A stretch of 25,252 nucleotides of DNA from Nemertoderma westbladi (lineage: Eukaryota > Xenacoelomorpha > Nemertodermatida > Nemertodermatidae). How positions within the stretch are numbered: position 1 is the first letter of the stretch; every line of letters begins with the position of its first letter. The position numbers and the translations under genes are program-made. The stretch spans positions 1 to 25,252 of the forward strand of contig JAUCBJ010006838.1 of the NCBI GenBank assembly GCA_032718475.1, read 5' to 3'. Below, in pieces: positions 17,310-25,252 of the stretch. The notes under the pieces were generated by a model. The model was not told the DNA's origin. It ran no database searches and saw only the letters and a list, made by a program, of their open reading frames with translations.

Positions 17310-18362
17310 TAGGAAAATTTCAGATTCCCAACTGGGTTTGTTTCAGAATTATTCCCCGAAAAGAACCATAGAGTGTTAGGTTGCCCTTCTTGGGAACTGG
17401 CACCAACTTATTTGTTTTCATTTCTTGTGGGACTCTTGTTGTACGGCACATGTCTAATATGATGGGATAGATGAGCTTTAAACACCATCTACTCCACTGG
17501 CACGATTGGTCTTAATGGTCTTTGCAGCAGCCTTCACTTCTGCAAAGAGATATCACCAATGGGAATATCTGGGAGTACAGACTCAGACACTTTTACTTCT
17601 ATAAAGTTATCCGGCAATACCCTGTCATTATTGAGGAGCTTTTCAAAGTGGGCCTTCCAACCATTGAGGCGATCGGCTGGTGATTCAGCCTTAACCTTGG
17701 TGGTTGGGTTGCTTTTTCGACCAGCAAGCAAGTTGATCGATCTCCATGCCTGGGATGATTGCCTGCTGTCGTCAGCATCATTGATGGCATCAACCTGTTG
17801 GTTTATTAGCTCCTGCAAATTAACATAGTACTGCCTGTTCAGGGACCTAGATGCAGCGTTAACTGCATTCTTGGCCGCTGTAGTCTGTTTGAGTCCGAAC
17901 TCTTTCTGCGCCTTGTAGAGGTCATTTCTCCACTTCTGAATTTTGTTGTCAGTCCAGGGGGCGCGTTTCCTGTTTCGAGGGTATTCAGGAACTGTTTCTG
18001 CAGCTGCTAACTTAACTGCCTCTGTGAAGGCAGTATAGCCCTCACAGTGATCTGCCGCCTCAGAGGCAAGAACCTCACCTGTTGCTCAGCTGTAGTGTGA
18101 AGCTGGATCTCACACTTGGCTGTTGCAACAGAGAGGACCAGTCATGCCGCGGCAAGGCAGATATCGTTGTTCTGCTAGCACGCAGACTAAGTCTTACCTT
18201 GGCCACAATAAGGCGGAGATCACTGGAGAAGGGTCGTACTGTAAATGCATTACAGTCTTGTATAGAGCTCCTGTATTTCCTACGAAACAGGATATGGTCT
18301 ATCTGGGACTTGTGACCACTGGGTCCACTATGAGTCCATAGCTTTCCAAAGTCCCGGTTCCC
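17310..18362 (-). pseudogene. inverted 5' segment of a LINE: endonuclease end to RT start
   Basis: Reading the minus strand from 18362: the endonuclease C-terminal block (KLWTHSGPSGHKSQIDHILF, then VRPFSSDLRLIVAKVRLSLR, in which the usual SDH is degraded to SDL). A 1-nt frame change near 18080 follows, then the linker (ADHCEGYTAFTEAVKLAAAE, WTDNKIQKWRNDLYKAQKEF), then SINLLAGRKSN...ESPADRLNGWKAHFEKLLNN and AEVKAAAKTIKTNRASGVDG. After a further break comes the RT block LVPVPKKGNLT with YGSFRGIIL, ending near 17310. Resemblance is to RTE/CR1-like animal LINEs. Several frameshifts and stops make it a pseudogene. Confidence 0.82.
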
Positions 18363-18664
18363 CCAAGCTTGACACTAGAACAAAATCGCCTCCGCTTTGC
18401 AGGAAATTGCTTTCGCCGTGAGGACCAGCCAGTGCATAATCTTGTACTTTGGCAGCCTCATGGAGTGAATAAGCATGGTGGACAGCCCATGACTTTCTTG
18501 AGACGCATCTTAAAGGACACTGGCCTTGAAGATGCGGATGATCTAGCAAATGTCATGGGTGATAGGGAGTTGTGGTGGCGCAATTTTGTCGATAAGCCGG
18601 CACAGCATTCTTAAAAATGCAGCTGCAATGCAGCATGCCGATCCTAGTAGTAATAGTAGTAGTG
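18363..18664 (+). pseudogene. 3' segment of the same LINE, in opposite orientation
   Basis: It encodes LTLEQNRLRFAGNCFRREDQ, LVLWQPHGVNKHGGQPMTFL and DTGLEDADDLANVMGDRELW, ending DKPAQHS and a stop at 18612. This is the usual C-terminus of RTE-like LINE polymerases. A short 3'UTR (TGCAGCTGCAATGCAGCATG) and a TAGTAG-type tail end at about 18664. A related deleted copy lies at 13525-13680. It abuts the inverted segment within a few bases at 18363. Confidence 0.82.
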
Positions 18665-18667
18665 GGA

Positions 18668-19345
18668 TTACTAGAAAACTCTCAAAACCGAGGAGTTTTA
18701 CATCGCTTGGGACTTGTAACAGATTGGTGGAGAGACCAGTTATTGAATCTAAGATTTGTGAGTTTGCACAATCGACCAGCAAGTTATGAAGTCCAAGAAA
18801 ATCTGCACCTAGGATTGGGTGGATAACTTCTGTGACAACAAATCAATGGTAGAAAATGCATATTTGTAACCAAGGGGAGGAATAAGGTGACCGTCAGCTG
18901 CTCTAAGTGTATGCGTAAATGAATATATATTGGAACACATTCAGAGTGGTAAAACACTAACAGTTGCCCCAGTATCTACTAGAAAATCCATGATTTTGAT
19001 GTTGATCTGGGTTTCAATATGCTGTGAATAGTTTTTAACCCCCTCTGGTGTAACCGCATTCACCAGAGGGGTTTCTAGCTTCCCGGCTGTGGGGAGGAGT
19101 TGGGAGACAGTTCTCTCGAAGGTTCACGAGAGAATATCCGAGGGTTATGGGGCCGCTGGTCTTCGGAAATTGGCCCCAATGGGTGCATTGTTTCACCCGG
19201 GAACCGAAAAGATATGAGACCAGCACACTTTGGGGCATTGGTTGGTGGAGTAGGGTGTCAGGGTGTGTGGTATGTACGGATGTTCCGGATTGTCTCCATG
19301 AGGTTGGTAGCAATCACGAGGCGGTGATGGATTGTGGGAAAAACG
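18668..19345 (-). pseudogene. gypsy Gag zinc finger and aspartic protease, frameshifted
   Basis: On the minus strand the zinc-finger remnant is split over two frames: CWSH at about 19235 in one and FGSRVKQC in the next, as in the single C-X-H-X-C finger of CsRn1-type elements. The protease follows: MDFLVDTGATVSVLPL at about 18995-18950, carrying the catalytic DTG, then a stop, then ADGHLIPPLGYKYAF in frame. After another frame change it reads ILGADFLGLHNLLVDCANSQ (about 18815-18755). It ends where the LINE 3' tail begins. Confidence 0.8.
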
Positions 19346-19366
19346 GCGGGACGTCTGTCGATCCCG

Positions 19367-19975
19367 TTAATCACTGTGGATTCCTTTAGACTCGTGATGG
19401 TAATGTTGCAGAACATTCATTGGGTAGGAAGGTAGAGGGTGCATTGCTGTTGCTGCAACAACTGTATCAGCAATTTTGAGGAAGTCATCCAGTCGATTTC
19501 CGGCCTGGGTAGCAAGAGTGGATCGAGCTGATTCAGTAGGCATCGCCTCAATGAGGCGTGCAATTATTTCCTGTTCACTCCTCTCTGGTATATCAGCAGC
19601 ATTGGCTAATAATTTAATTCGTTGGATGGCAGATGATGGGTGTTCTCCTTCCTGAAGTGTAAAAGAAGTGATGGACTTTCGAATCAGTTCAAATTTCGAT
19701 TCACCGAGTGAGTTTTTCTGTAACTCCTTCGCCTCGTCGTAGGTTTTGATATCTGAAGAAGAAATTATGGCAGCCTGCTGTGTTGGCAACTGAGTAAACA
19801 GTAGGTTCATCCGATCCTCCTCGATAGTTTTTTCCATGGAGAAATATGCCTCCAACTGGTGGAACCGAATACCAGGTTGCTGTGTGTTGTAGACCAAGTG
19901 TATACAACTATAATACCGGTATCGGTATTGTAAGAACAACCATGATAATAGGCTACAGACTGCCAAGCTGTCCAC
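19367..19975 (-). CDS. Gag fragment of the minus-strand gypsy element
   Basis: 202 codons; the conserved part begins FHQLEAYFSMEKTIEEDRMN and continues LLFTQLPTQQAAIISSSDIK, SFTLQEGEHPSSAIQRIKLL and IIARLIEAMPTESARSTLAT, closely following the capsid order of CsRn1-like gag genes. The first 35 or so residues encoded from the ATG at 19975 are not conserved in type and may be frameshifted leader. The zinc finger continues in other frames downstream, so the gene is broken. Confidence 0.72.
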   Translation of the reverse strand: MDSLAVCSLLSWLFLQYRYRYYSCIHLVYNTQQPGIRFHQLEAYFSMEKTIEEDRMNLLFTQLPTQQAAIISSSDIKTYDEAKELQKNSLGESKFELIRKSITSFTLQEGEHPSSAIQRIKLLANAADIPERSEQEIIARLIEAMPTESARSTLATQAGNRLDDFLKIADTVVAATAMHPLPSYPMNVLQHYHHESKGIHSD

Positions 19976-20110
19976 ATATATTTACTGAATATCAGTACTG
20001 TAGTATATCTGACATCATATCTAGAAGTGGCCATGGCCTACTTTCTATACCTAATAATGTGATAATACAAATCTACATCACTGTGGACAGAAGGGTGGGA
20101 TCCGGAGGTG

Positions 20111-20130
20111 GGTCCGAGTCCGGGTCACCA
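20111..20130 (-). other. primer binding site, tRNA-Trp type
   Basis: On the minus strand TGGTGACCCGGACTCGG begins one base after the LTR end (…TTACA). It resembles the complement of a tRNA-Trp 3' end (TGGTGACCCCGACGTG as I recall it), the primer used by CsRn1-type gypsy elements. This fixes the element's orientation. Confidence 0.65.
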
Positions 20131-20131
20131 G

Positions 20132-20315
20132 TGTAATGGGAAGCGATATGTAATATAATAAAATAAGATAAATATTACGAATGCAAAACAATTAATAATA
20201 CCAAGATATATTCGGATAAAGAAGAATACAGATTTATTGTTGTGATACCGGTAGGGTGAAAGTGAAAGTATCTTAGTTGTACCGGTAGGCTCTTTATTGC
20301 AGTATGTTAGTGTCA
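20132..20315 (-). repeat. 5' LTR of the minus-strand gypsy element
   Basis: 184 bp, TG...CA, partner of 15384-15570. On the minus strand it runs TGACACTAACATACTGC to CGCTTCCCATTACA. Confidence 0.85.
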
Positions 20316-20319
20316 CTAA

Positions 20320-20572
20320 AATAGAATCCAATATTAATATGCTAAACATAGTTCATAACATTCCACCACATTATCTTCTTAATTCTTTCAATTATTGTTT
20401 ATGATAATCTTCATTATTCTGGTCAGAAAATCAACCTTCTGCAACCCACTGACAACCTAACCTACAATAACTAACAGTTTGTAGATAGTCATGGTGGAGC
20501 CCATGGAATGAGGGTCTCACTACAAAGTGCCGGTTGTGGTTTTAGTATCAATATTATCAATGACTCTTGCTT
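20320..20572. other. spacer between the gypsy element and the LINE tail; no feature seen
   Basis: AT-rich, no open frame or repeat recognised. Confidence 0.5.
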
Positions 20573-20592
20573 AAATAATAATAATAATAATA
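20573..20592 (-). repeat. (ATT)n 3' tail of the LINE
   Basis: Seven or so AAT/ATT triplets directly after the LINE 3' end; this is the template-primed end of the insertion. Confidence 0.85.
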
Positions 20593-20747
20593 TTTAATCA
20601 TTTGTATAGCGCCAACATTACCGGTAGTATTCTATGGTGCTAATCAGAGTTAGGTTAGTCAATTTAAATAAAAAGAAAACCGCGTAGAGTACATAATTAA
20701 GAAAAGTAAAAACAAAGTTTTTTAAAAACGATCGGCTAAAAATGAGT

Positions 20748-23700
20748 CTATTTTATAGGTGGGTGGGTGAACAGGTGAGTCTTTAGTTTTCCTTTGAATG
20801 ATGCCGTAGACTGGATATCACGTAGCGAAGCCGGTAGTTTGTTCCACAGCCGGGGCGCGCATACCTCGAACGCCCGCCACCCGAGAGTGTAGCACTGGAA
20901 CCGTGGTTCGACGAGACTTACTGTGCCACAACTTCTAGTTTGGAGGCGATCGCGACTAACTTTATGGAGCATTTCGATTATATATTTGGGAGCGTGGCCG
21001 ACCAAGGCCTTGTGCGTCATCAGCAGTATTTTAAATTCTACACGTTTGCGCACAGGCAGCCAGTGGAGGGATTTCAACGTCGGCGATATATGGTCGTATT
21101 TGTGTACACCTGTAAGCAACCTAGCAGCTGTGTTTTGTACACGTTGGAGTTTCTGTAATTGGTAGCTTGGGACTCCATAGAGAAGGGCGTTACAGTAGTC
21201 TATGCGGCTAGTCACGAGAGCATGTATAATTGTTTCTGCAGCCTTAGTGTCGAGATATTTCCGAATTGAGCGAATGTTGTGCAGGTAGTAGTATGCGGCG
21301 CTGCATGTTTTAGATATAAATTTATTCATTCTCATCTCGGAGTCGAACCAGGCTCCAAGGTTTCTGACCGATTTAACCGGTTCGATATCAAAATTTCCAA
21401 CGCGAATTGAGATTGAGGACAGCTTACTCAATTGAGATTTCGATCCGAGCAAGATAAATTCAGTCTTGTCGTCGTTTAGCTTGAGCCGATGTTTTAATAA
21501 CCAGCTGCACATCTCCGCGATGCAGGCTTCCATGGACTCAATGGCTGCTCTTTCGTTAGACGATGTTAATGGTTGGAAGGAGCAGTAGACCTGATGGTCA
21601 TCAGCAAAACCGTGGCCAGCCAATGGTAAATGGTGCTGTATTACCTCCAAGAGGCCAGCACTGTAGTTGGGGAAAAGTGTGCATGATAAGCATGATCCTT
21701 GAGGGAAACCATATTCCAGTAGCTGATTGTCGGATGTGGCCCCTAACGTGGCTACTCGTTGGACTCGGCCAGATAGGAAGGACTGGAACCATTTGAGACA
21801 GGTGCCGCAGATATGAAGGCGATTTCGAAGGACATTCATCAGTCGAGTGTGATCTACAGTATCGAAAGCGGCGCTGAGGTCAAGTAACACAAGTAAAGTT
21901 ATTTGTTTGTTATCCATGTTTCGGAGAATATCGGATTGGACTTTGACGAGGGCCGTTTCGGTACTACGATGTTTCCTATACGCCGATTGAAATATTGGCA
22001 ATTGGTAATAGGTGTCAATGTGTGGCTGAACTTGAGCTATTACTGCCCTCTCAGTTATCTTTGAGATAAAAGCTATGCCACTAACTGGGCAAAAGTTCTT
22101 GTTTTTAACAGTTTTAATTGCATTTGTTGACCGATCTGAGGAAGGTTTTTTCGGTATTGGTGCAATTGTCCCAATTTTCCACAGTGGCGGGACCACTCCA
22201 GTCTCCAGTGATTGATTGACTATGGTAGTAATAGGCCGAATGAGAGCCGGTAGACAAGACTTCAGTAACTGCGTCGGTAGGGGATCCTGTGGACATTGTT
22301 TATTCGGTGCAGTATTGACCAGTTTCGTAACTTCTTCTGCAGACAGAGTGTTAAAATTACATAAGGATGCTGACGTGTCATCTGGGATTACTACATGGTC
22401 GTTTCCAATGACGTCTCCGTCGTCAATTGCAGCTGCTGCGTTATCCAGTTCAGCACGTATGAGTTTAATCTTGGAAGCGAAGTAATCTGCGAAATTGTTG
22501 GCAAGTTCTAGAGCATTATTATGTTGTGGGTATTTAATCACTTGATTTTGCTTAGATAATGATTTTATTACATTAAATTGCTTCTTTTGGTCACCTGAGC
22601 ATGCGCCGATTAATCCACGATAGTATTCCTGGCGATCAGTTGTTAGTTTTTTTGCGTATATGTTTCGAATTTCTTTAAACTTAACTTTATCTTCTATTTT
22701 ACCAGTTTTACACCACCTTTTTTCTGCTTTACGACGCTGTTGTTTTAGGCGGCGCGCCTCAGGGCTGAACCACTTGTTCCCATCTCGTAGTCTAGTTGCT
22801 TTCGATTTTAAAGGGGCGTGTTTATCAATCAGTTTCGAAATTGTAAAATTATAAAGTTCAGATTTATTTACAATTGATAGATCGTCGAAACTAGGCTGAC
22901 ATAGTACCGATGTTGTTATATCGTGTTTGAAATTGTTCAAGTTAATTTTTCCGATATTTCGATATTGAACATTGGTTAAGTTTGCAGATGGTTTTGGGAT
23001 ATCAATACAGCAACTAACAACTGCATGGTCGGATATAAAATAGGAGGGTTCGTCAACCGTGATGTTTAACTCGTGGCAGTTCCGTGTGAAAATGAGATCC
23101 AATGTGTTACCTGACTCGTGGGTTGGCCAATGAACATGCTGTTCTAATCCCATACACTCTATAAGGTCAATGAACTTAAGGGAATTTGTATCCGTTTGAT
23201 TGTTCACATGAATGTTGAAGTCACCTAGGATCAATAGACGCTCTTGTCGAGCTATGTAGCATTCGATAAACAATGGAAAATCCTCAAAGAACATAGAACA
23301 AGTAGTCGGGTGGTTTGTGCTGTAAGGGGGGCGATAAATGATTATTAACAAGATATGAATTTGTGATTGTTGAAGTTGCCAAACTGAGTATTCGAATGAA
23401 CGTTTCTCTCCACCATTAAGTTGTTCAATTTTATAGGTACCTCGTAAGATAATGCCTGTTCCACTGGCATGGTTTCTTACACGTGGAAAATCGATCATTT
23501 GGTATCCATCAGGGGAACATAGCCTCTTTACTGCATCGTCATCCGTTCTCAGCCAAGTTTCAGTAAGAACACAAACATCAACGCTATTTGTGGTTAGATA
23601 TTCGACGATTTCGGCGCTTTTATTTCGGACTGATCTTGGATTCATTAAGCATAGCCTAGTAGACAGTCCTTTATTAGGAATGTTGCTGTTGACGCGGCCG

Positions 23701-24503
23701 ATGCAGCTCCGGGCCGCGGTAGTCACATCTGGGGGCGGCGTGGGCGCGGTCAACGCAGCCGGGGGCGGAGTGGGCGCGGTCGACGCAGCCGGGGGCGGCG
23801 TGGGCGCGGTCAACGCAGCCGGGGGCGGCGTGGGCGCGGTCAGCGCAGCCGGGAGTGGCGAGGGCGTGGTTGACGCAGCCGGGGGCAGCATGGGCGCGGT
23901 CAACGCAGCCAGGGTCGGCGTGGGCGCGGTCAACACAGCCGGGGGCGGCGTGGGCGCGGTCAATGCAGCCGGGGGCGGCGTGGGCGCGGTCAGCGCAGCC
24001 GGGAGTGGCGAGGGCGTGGTCGACGCAGCCAGGGGTGGCATGGGCGCGGTCAACGCAGCCGGGGTCGGCGTGGGCGCAGTCAACGCAGCCGGGGGCGGCG
24101 TGGGCGCGGTCAACGCAGCCGGGGGCGGCGTGGGTGCGGTCAACGCAGCCAGGGGCGGCGTGGGCATGGTCAACGCAGCTGGGGGCAGCGTGGGCGCGGT
24201 CAGCGCAGCCGGGAGTGGTGAGGGCGTGGTCGACGCAGCCGGGGGCAGCATGGGCGCGGTCAACGCAGCCGGGGTCGGCGTGGGCATGGTCAACGCAGCC
24301 GGGGGCGGCGTGGGGGCGGTCAATGCAGCCGGGGGCGGCGTGGGCGCGGTCAACGCAGCCGGGGGCGGCGTGGGCGCGGTCAACGCAGCCAGGGGCGGCG
24401 TGGGCGTGGTCAATGCAACCGGGGGCGGCATGGGCGCGGTCAACGCAGCCGGTGGCGGAGTGGGCATGGTCAACGCAGCTGGGGGCGATGTGGGCGCGGT
24501 CAA
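20748..24503 (-). CDS. LINE ORF2: apurinic endonuclease plus reverse transcriptase, with an array-encoded leader
   Basis: An uninterrupted frame of about 1,251 codons. Residues 1-258 are ten-residue repeats (PPPAALTAPT type) encoded by the minisatellite. The APE-type endonuclease follows (about 275-505): MNPRSVRNKSAEI, LTETWL with catalytic Glu, YRPPY, LILGDFNIHV (about 425), GNTLDLIFTR and the ISDHAVV histidine block (about 491). Reverse transcriptase: IAPIPKKPSS, LLDLSAAFDTVDH (about 878), FPQGSCLS (about 933) and the catalytic FADD (about 968; YADD is usual). The C-terminus has LHWLPVRKRVEFKILL and LRDIQSTASFKGKLKTHLF, as in L2/CR1. The frame's first codon is TTG; the first ATG is at 24467, still within the array. 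It cleaves target DNA and copies the LINE RNA. The block after FPQGSCLS (CTLFPNYSAG) is degraded, so activity is doubtful despite the open frame. Confidence 0.9.
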   Translation of the reverse strand: MTAPTSPPAALTMPTPPPAALTAPMPPPVALTTPTPPLAALTAPTPPPAALTAPTPPPAALTAPTPPPAALTMPTPTPAALTAPMLPPAASTTPSPLPAALTAPTLPPAALTMPTPPLAALTAPTPPPAALTAPTPPPAALTAPTPTPAALTAPMPPLAASTTPSPLPAALTAPTPPPAALTAPTPPPAVLTAPTPTLAALTAPMLPPAASTTPSPLPAALTAPTPPPAALTAPTPPPAASTAPTPPPAALTAPTPPPDVTTAARSCIGRVNSNIPNKGLSTRLCLMNPRSVRNKSAEIVEYLTTNSVDVCVLTETWLRTDDDAVKRLCSPDGYQMIDFPRVRNHASGTGIILRGTYKIEQLNGGEKRSFEYSVWQLQQSQIHILLIIIYRPPYSTNHPTTCSMFFEDFPLFIECYIARQERLLILGDFNIHVNNQTDTNSLKFIDLIECMGLEQHVHWPTHESGNTLDLIFTRNCHELNITVDEPSYFISDHAVVSCCIDIPKPSANLTNVQYRNIGKINLNNFKHDITTSVLCQPSFDDLSIVNKSELYNFTISKLIDKHAPLKSKATRLRDGNKWFSPEARRLKQQRRKAEKRWCKTGKIEDKVKFKEIRNIYAKKLTTDRQEYYRGLIGACSGDQKKQFNVIKSLSKQNQVIKYPQHNNALELANNFADYFASKIKLIRAELDNAAAAIDDGDVIGNDHVVIPDDTSASLCNFNTLSAEEVTKLVNTAPNKQCPQDPLPTQLLKSCLPALIRPITTIVNQSLETGVVPPLWKIGTIAPIPKKPSSDRSTNAIKTVKNKNFCPVSGIAFISKITERAVIAQVQPHIDTYYQLPIFQSAYRKHRSTETALVKVQSDILRNMDNKQITLLVLLDLSAAFDTVDHTRLMNVLRNRLHICGTCLKWFQSFLSGRVQRVATLGATSDNQLLEYGFPQGSCLSCTLFPNYSAGLLEVIQHHLPLAGHGFADDHQVYCSFQPLTSSNERAAIESMEACIAEMCSWLLKHRLKLNDDKTEFILLGSKSQLSKLSSISIRVGNFDIEPVKSVRNLGAWFDSEMRMNKFISKTCSAAYYYLHNIRSIRKYLDTKAAETIIHALVTSRIDYCNALLYGVPSYQLQKLQRVQNTAARLLTGVHKYDHISPTLKSLHWLPVRKRVEFKILLMTHKALVGHAPKYIIEMLHKVSRDRLQTRSCGTVSLVEPRFQCYTLGWRAFEVCAPRLWNKLPASLRDIQSTASFKGKLKTHLFTHPPIK

Positions 24504-24530
24504 CGCAAGCGGGGGTGGCGTCGGCGTGGC
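23727..24530 (-). repeat. 30-bp GC-rich minisatellite inside ORF2 leader, about 27 units
   Basis: The plus-strand unit is GGGGGCGGCGTGGGCGCGGT then CAACGCAGCC, 30 bp. A variant unit with GGGAGTGGCGAGGGCGTGG occurs at 23851, 24001 and 24211, marking higher-order repeats of five and seven units. Since 30 is divisible by three and no stop is encoded, two minus and two plus frames are open for more than 200 codons. Only the minus frame continuous with the endonuclease is taken as coding. Confidence 0.95.
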
Positions 24531-24536
24531 CCCAAG

Positions 24537-25053
24537 TCAATCAATAGCAACACACCGAGTCAGGGATAAATGGTTTAAGGTTGGCTGAGCGGCGCGGTCT
24601 GATCTATAGATGGTCCGAGGTCCGTGAGCGGCAGAGCCCATAGACTGGTCGAATGGGAGCGCGTTGCTATCAGTAGGTTCCACCGAATGTGGGTTCAGCC
24701 GTGATGCTTCGATTACTTTGCCCCGTGATATAATCCAGTGTTTGTTTGGTTGGGAAGTCTGTAGTCTCCGGCGCTCTTCCCTTAGCTGGTATTGTAGTTT
24801 AGATTCGGCGGGGGTGTAGTCAGGCGAGAGGTACATATTGTTGTAGCACTGAGTTTGGCGTAGGTCGCGAGCCTTCCGAAGTAGGACAGCCCTCTTATCT
24901 TGAGGCAATGTGACTACAAGAGGCCGAGTGCCGTTGTCCTTTACCTTCCCCACACGTCTGGTTGAAATTTCAGAAGGAAACAAGTCGATGTTTATCGAGT
25001 TAGCTATGTCTATTACAAGTTTTTTATCATCTTCTTCTACTTTGGCTAACTTT
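24537..25053 (-). CDS. LINE ORF1 C-terminal half (RNA-binding type)
   Basis: The frame is open from about 25053 to the stop at 24537-24539. It reads LAKVEEDDKKLVIDIANSIN at the end of a likely coiled coil, then RRVGKVKDNGTRPLVVTLPQ, AVLLRKARDLR, and MYLSPDYTPAESKLQYQLRE, ERRRLQ with WIISRGKVIEA. This is the order of the RRM-like and C-terminal domains of LINE ORF1 proteins, which coat the element RNA. An internal ATG lies at 24983, but the homology starts upstream of it, so the true N-terminus is missing. The upstream side runs straight into the 30-bp array at 25054, in another frame. The stop is about 35 bp before the ORF2 array. Confidence 0.78.
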
Positions 25054-25252
25054 GGTCAACGCAGCCGGGGGCGGAGTGGGCGCGGTCGACGCAGCCGGGG
25101 GTGGCGTGGGCGCGGTCAACGAAGCCGGGGGCGGCGTGGGCGCGGTCAGCGCAGCCGGGAGTGGCGAGGGCGTGGTTGACGCAGCCGGGGGCAGCATGGG
25201 CGCGGTCAACGCAGCCAGGGTCGGCGTGGGCGCGGTCAACACAGCCGGGGGC
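25054..25252 (-). repeat. second copy of the 30-bp array, cut by the window edge
   Basis: 199 bp matching 23748-23946 base for base except two substitutions, with no indels, at an offset of exactly 1306 bp. It therefore repeats the same order of unit variants as the start of the first array. It probably continues beyond the window. Confidence 0.92.

Larger units (their letters stand above)
15384..20315 (-). mobile_element. degraded Ty3/gypsy retrotransposon (CsRn1-like) with nested inserts
   Basis: Related LTRs (20132-20315 as 5', 15384-15570 as 3') enclose, reading the minus strand, a tRNA-Trp-like primer site, gag, a frameshifted zinc-finger/protease region (about 19340-18670) and a reverse transcriptase scrap (about 15760-15585) right beside the 3' LTR. 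The LTRs agree at roughly 95% by eye. RNase H, integrase and the polypurine tract are gone. A satellite block (16.2-17.2 kb) and an inverted LINE (17.3-18.66 kb) sit between protease and RT. No matching target duplication was found. This element is clearly older than the one at 9832. Confidence 0.78.
20573..25053 (-). mobile_element. nearly complete L2/CR1-like LINE
   Basis: On the minus strand: ORF1 C-terminal half (about 25053-24537), a 30-bp array, ORF2 with endonuclease and reverse transcriptase (to 20748), a short 3'UTR containing GGCGCTATACAAATGATTAA, and an (ATT)n tail (20592-20573). The 3' end form (GCGCTATA-AAT then ATT repeats) and the APE-RT layout are typical of L2/CR1-group LINEs. 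Internal truncation is absent from endonuclease to tail. The 5' end lies beyond or is replaced by the second array at 25054. Confidence 0.88.

Noticed and set aside
19100-19389. Plus-strand ORFs of 75-80 codons
   Set aside because: Antisense of the gypsy zinc-finger/protease region.
23452-24588. Long plus-strand open frame (378 codons) across the 30-bp array
   Set aside because: It is the antisense of the array and endonuclease; it is open only because the unit is a multiple of three without stops, and its non-array ends match nothing.

Overview
The window looks like non-coding, transposon-rich DNA from an animal (metazoan) genome, most likely a marine invertebrate. The reasons are one host-type exon with a eukaryotic splice donor, very sparse coding sequence, many kinds of animal transposable element, satellite DNA and microsatellites. 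There are no bacterial operons, rRNA genes or CRISPR arrays. Species cannot be fixed from sequence alone; the frequent TACCGGTA and TAGGCCTA words and the tRNA-SINE style are only a weak hint of a deuterostome-like marine animal.

Layout. 1-580: two weak, unrecognised open frames, one on each strand. 580-3700: repeats, including a 22-bp palindromic array (1176-1351), a recurrent GAGCG-NAGCGAGC motif, a 42-bp GC-rich tandem repeat, and a tRNA-derived SINE split by a hAT-like MITE with a clean 8-bp target duplication. 3855-7480: two copies of one LINE facing away from each other. The left copy is interrupted by a 624-bp Penelope-like insertion (13-bp target duplication, perfect 33-bp inverted repeats, 42-bp tail). 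7480-8630: low-copy DNA with a possible promoter/5'UTR. 8633-9505: an intact first coding exon of a UBE4A-type ubiquitin chain elongation factor (E4), ending at a GAG|GTAAAT donor. This is the only convincing host gene; its later exons are not visible, so everything downstream may lie inside its first coding intron.

9832-12652: a young Ty3/gypsy element (266-bp LTRs with 2 differences) reduced to gag, a protease start and the integrase tail. Its 3' LTR touches a 15-bp AT-rich minisatellite (12656-13440). 13.5-13.9 kb: LINE and satellite relics. 15384-20315: an old, broken Ty3/gypsy element on the minus strand (LTRs, tRNA-Trp-like primer site, gag, protease, an RT scrap), holding a roughly 162-bp satellite and a LINE with a 5' inversion of the twin-priming kind. 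20573-25252: a nearly complete L2/CR1-like LINE on the minus strand with ORF1, endonuclease-RT ORF2 and an (ATT)n 3' tail. A 30-bp GC-rich array forms a roughly 260-residue Pro/Ala/Thr-rich leader on ORF2 and reappears on the other side of ORF1 with the same unit order.

There is no pathway shared by these genes. The window is best read as one host exon surrounded by nested mobile DNA. The most unusual structures are the array-fused LINE, the gag-only LTR element and the Penelope-like insertion with a hammerhead-like core.
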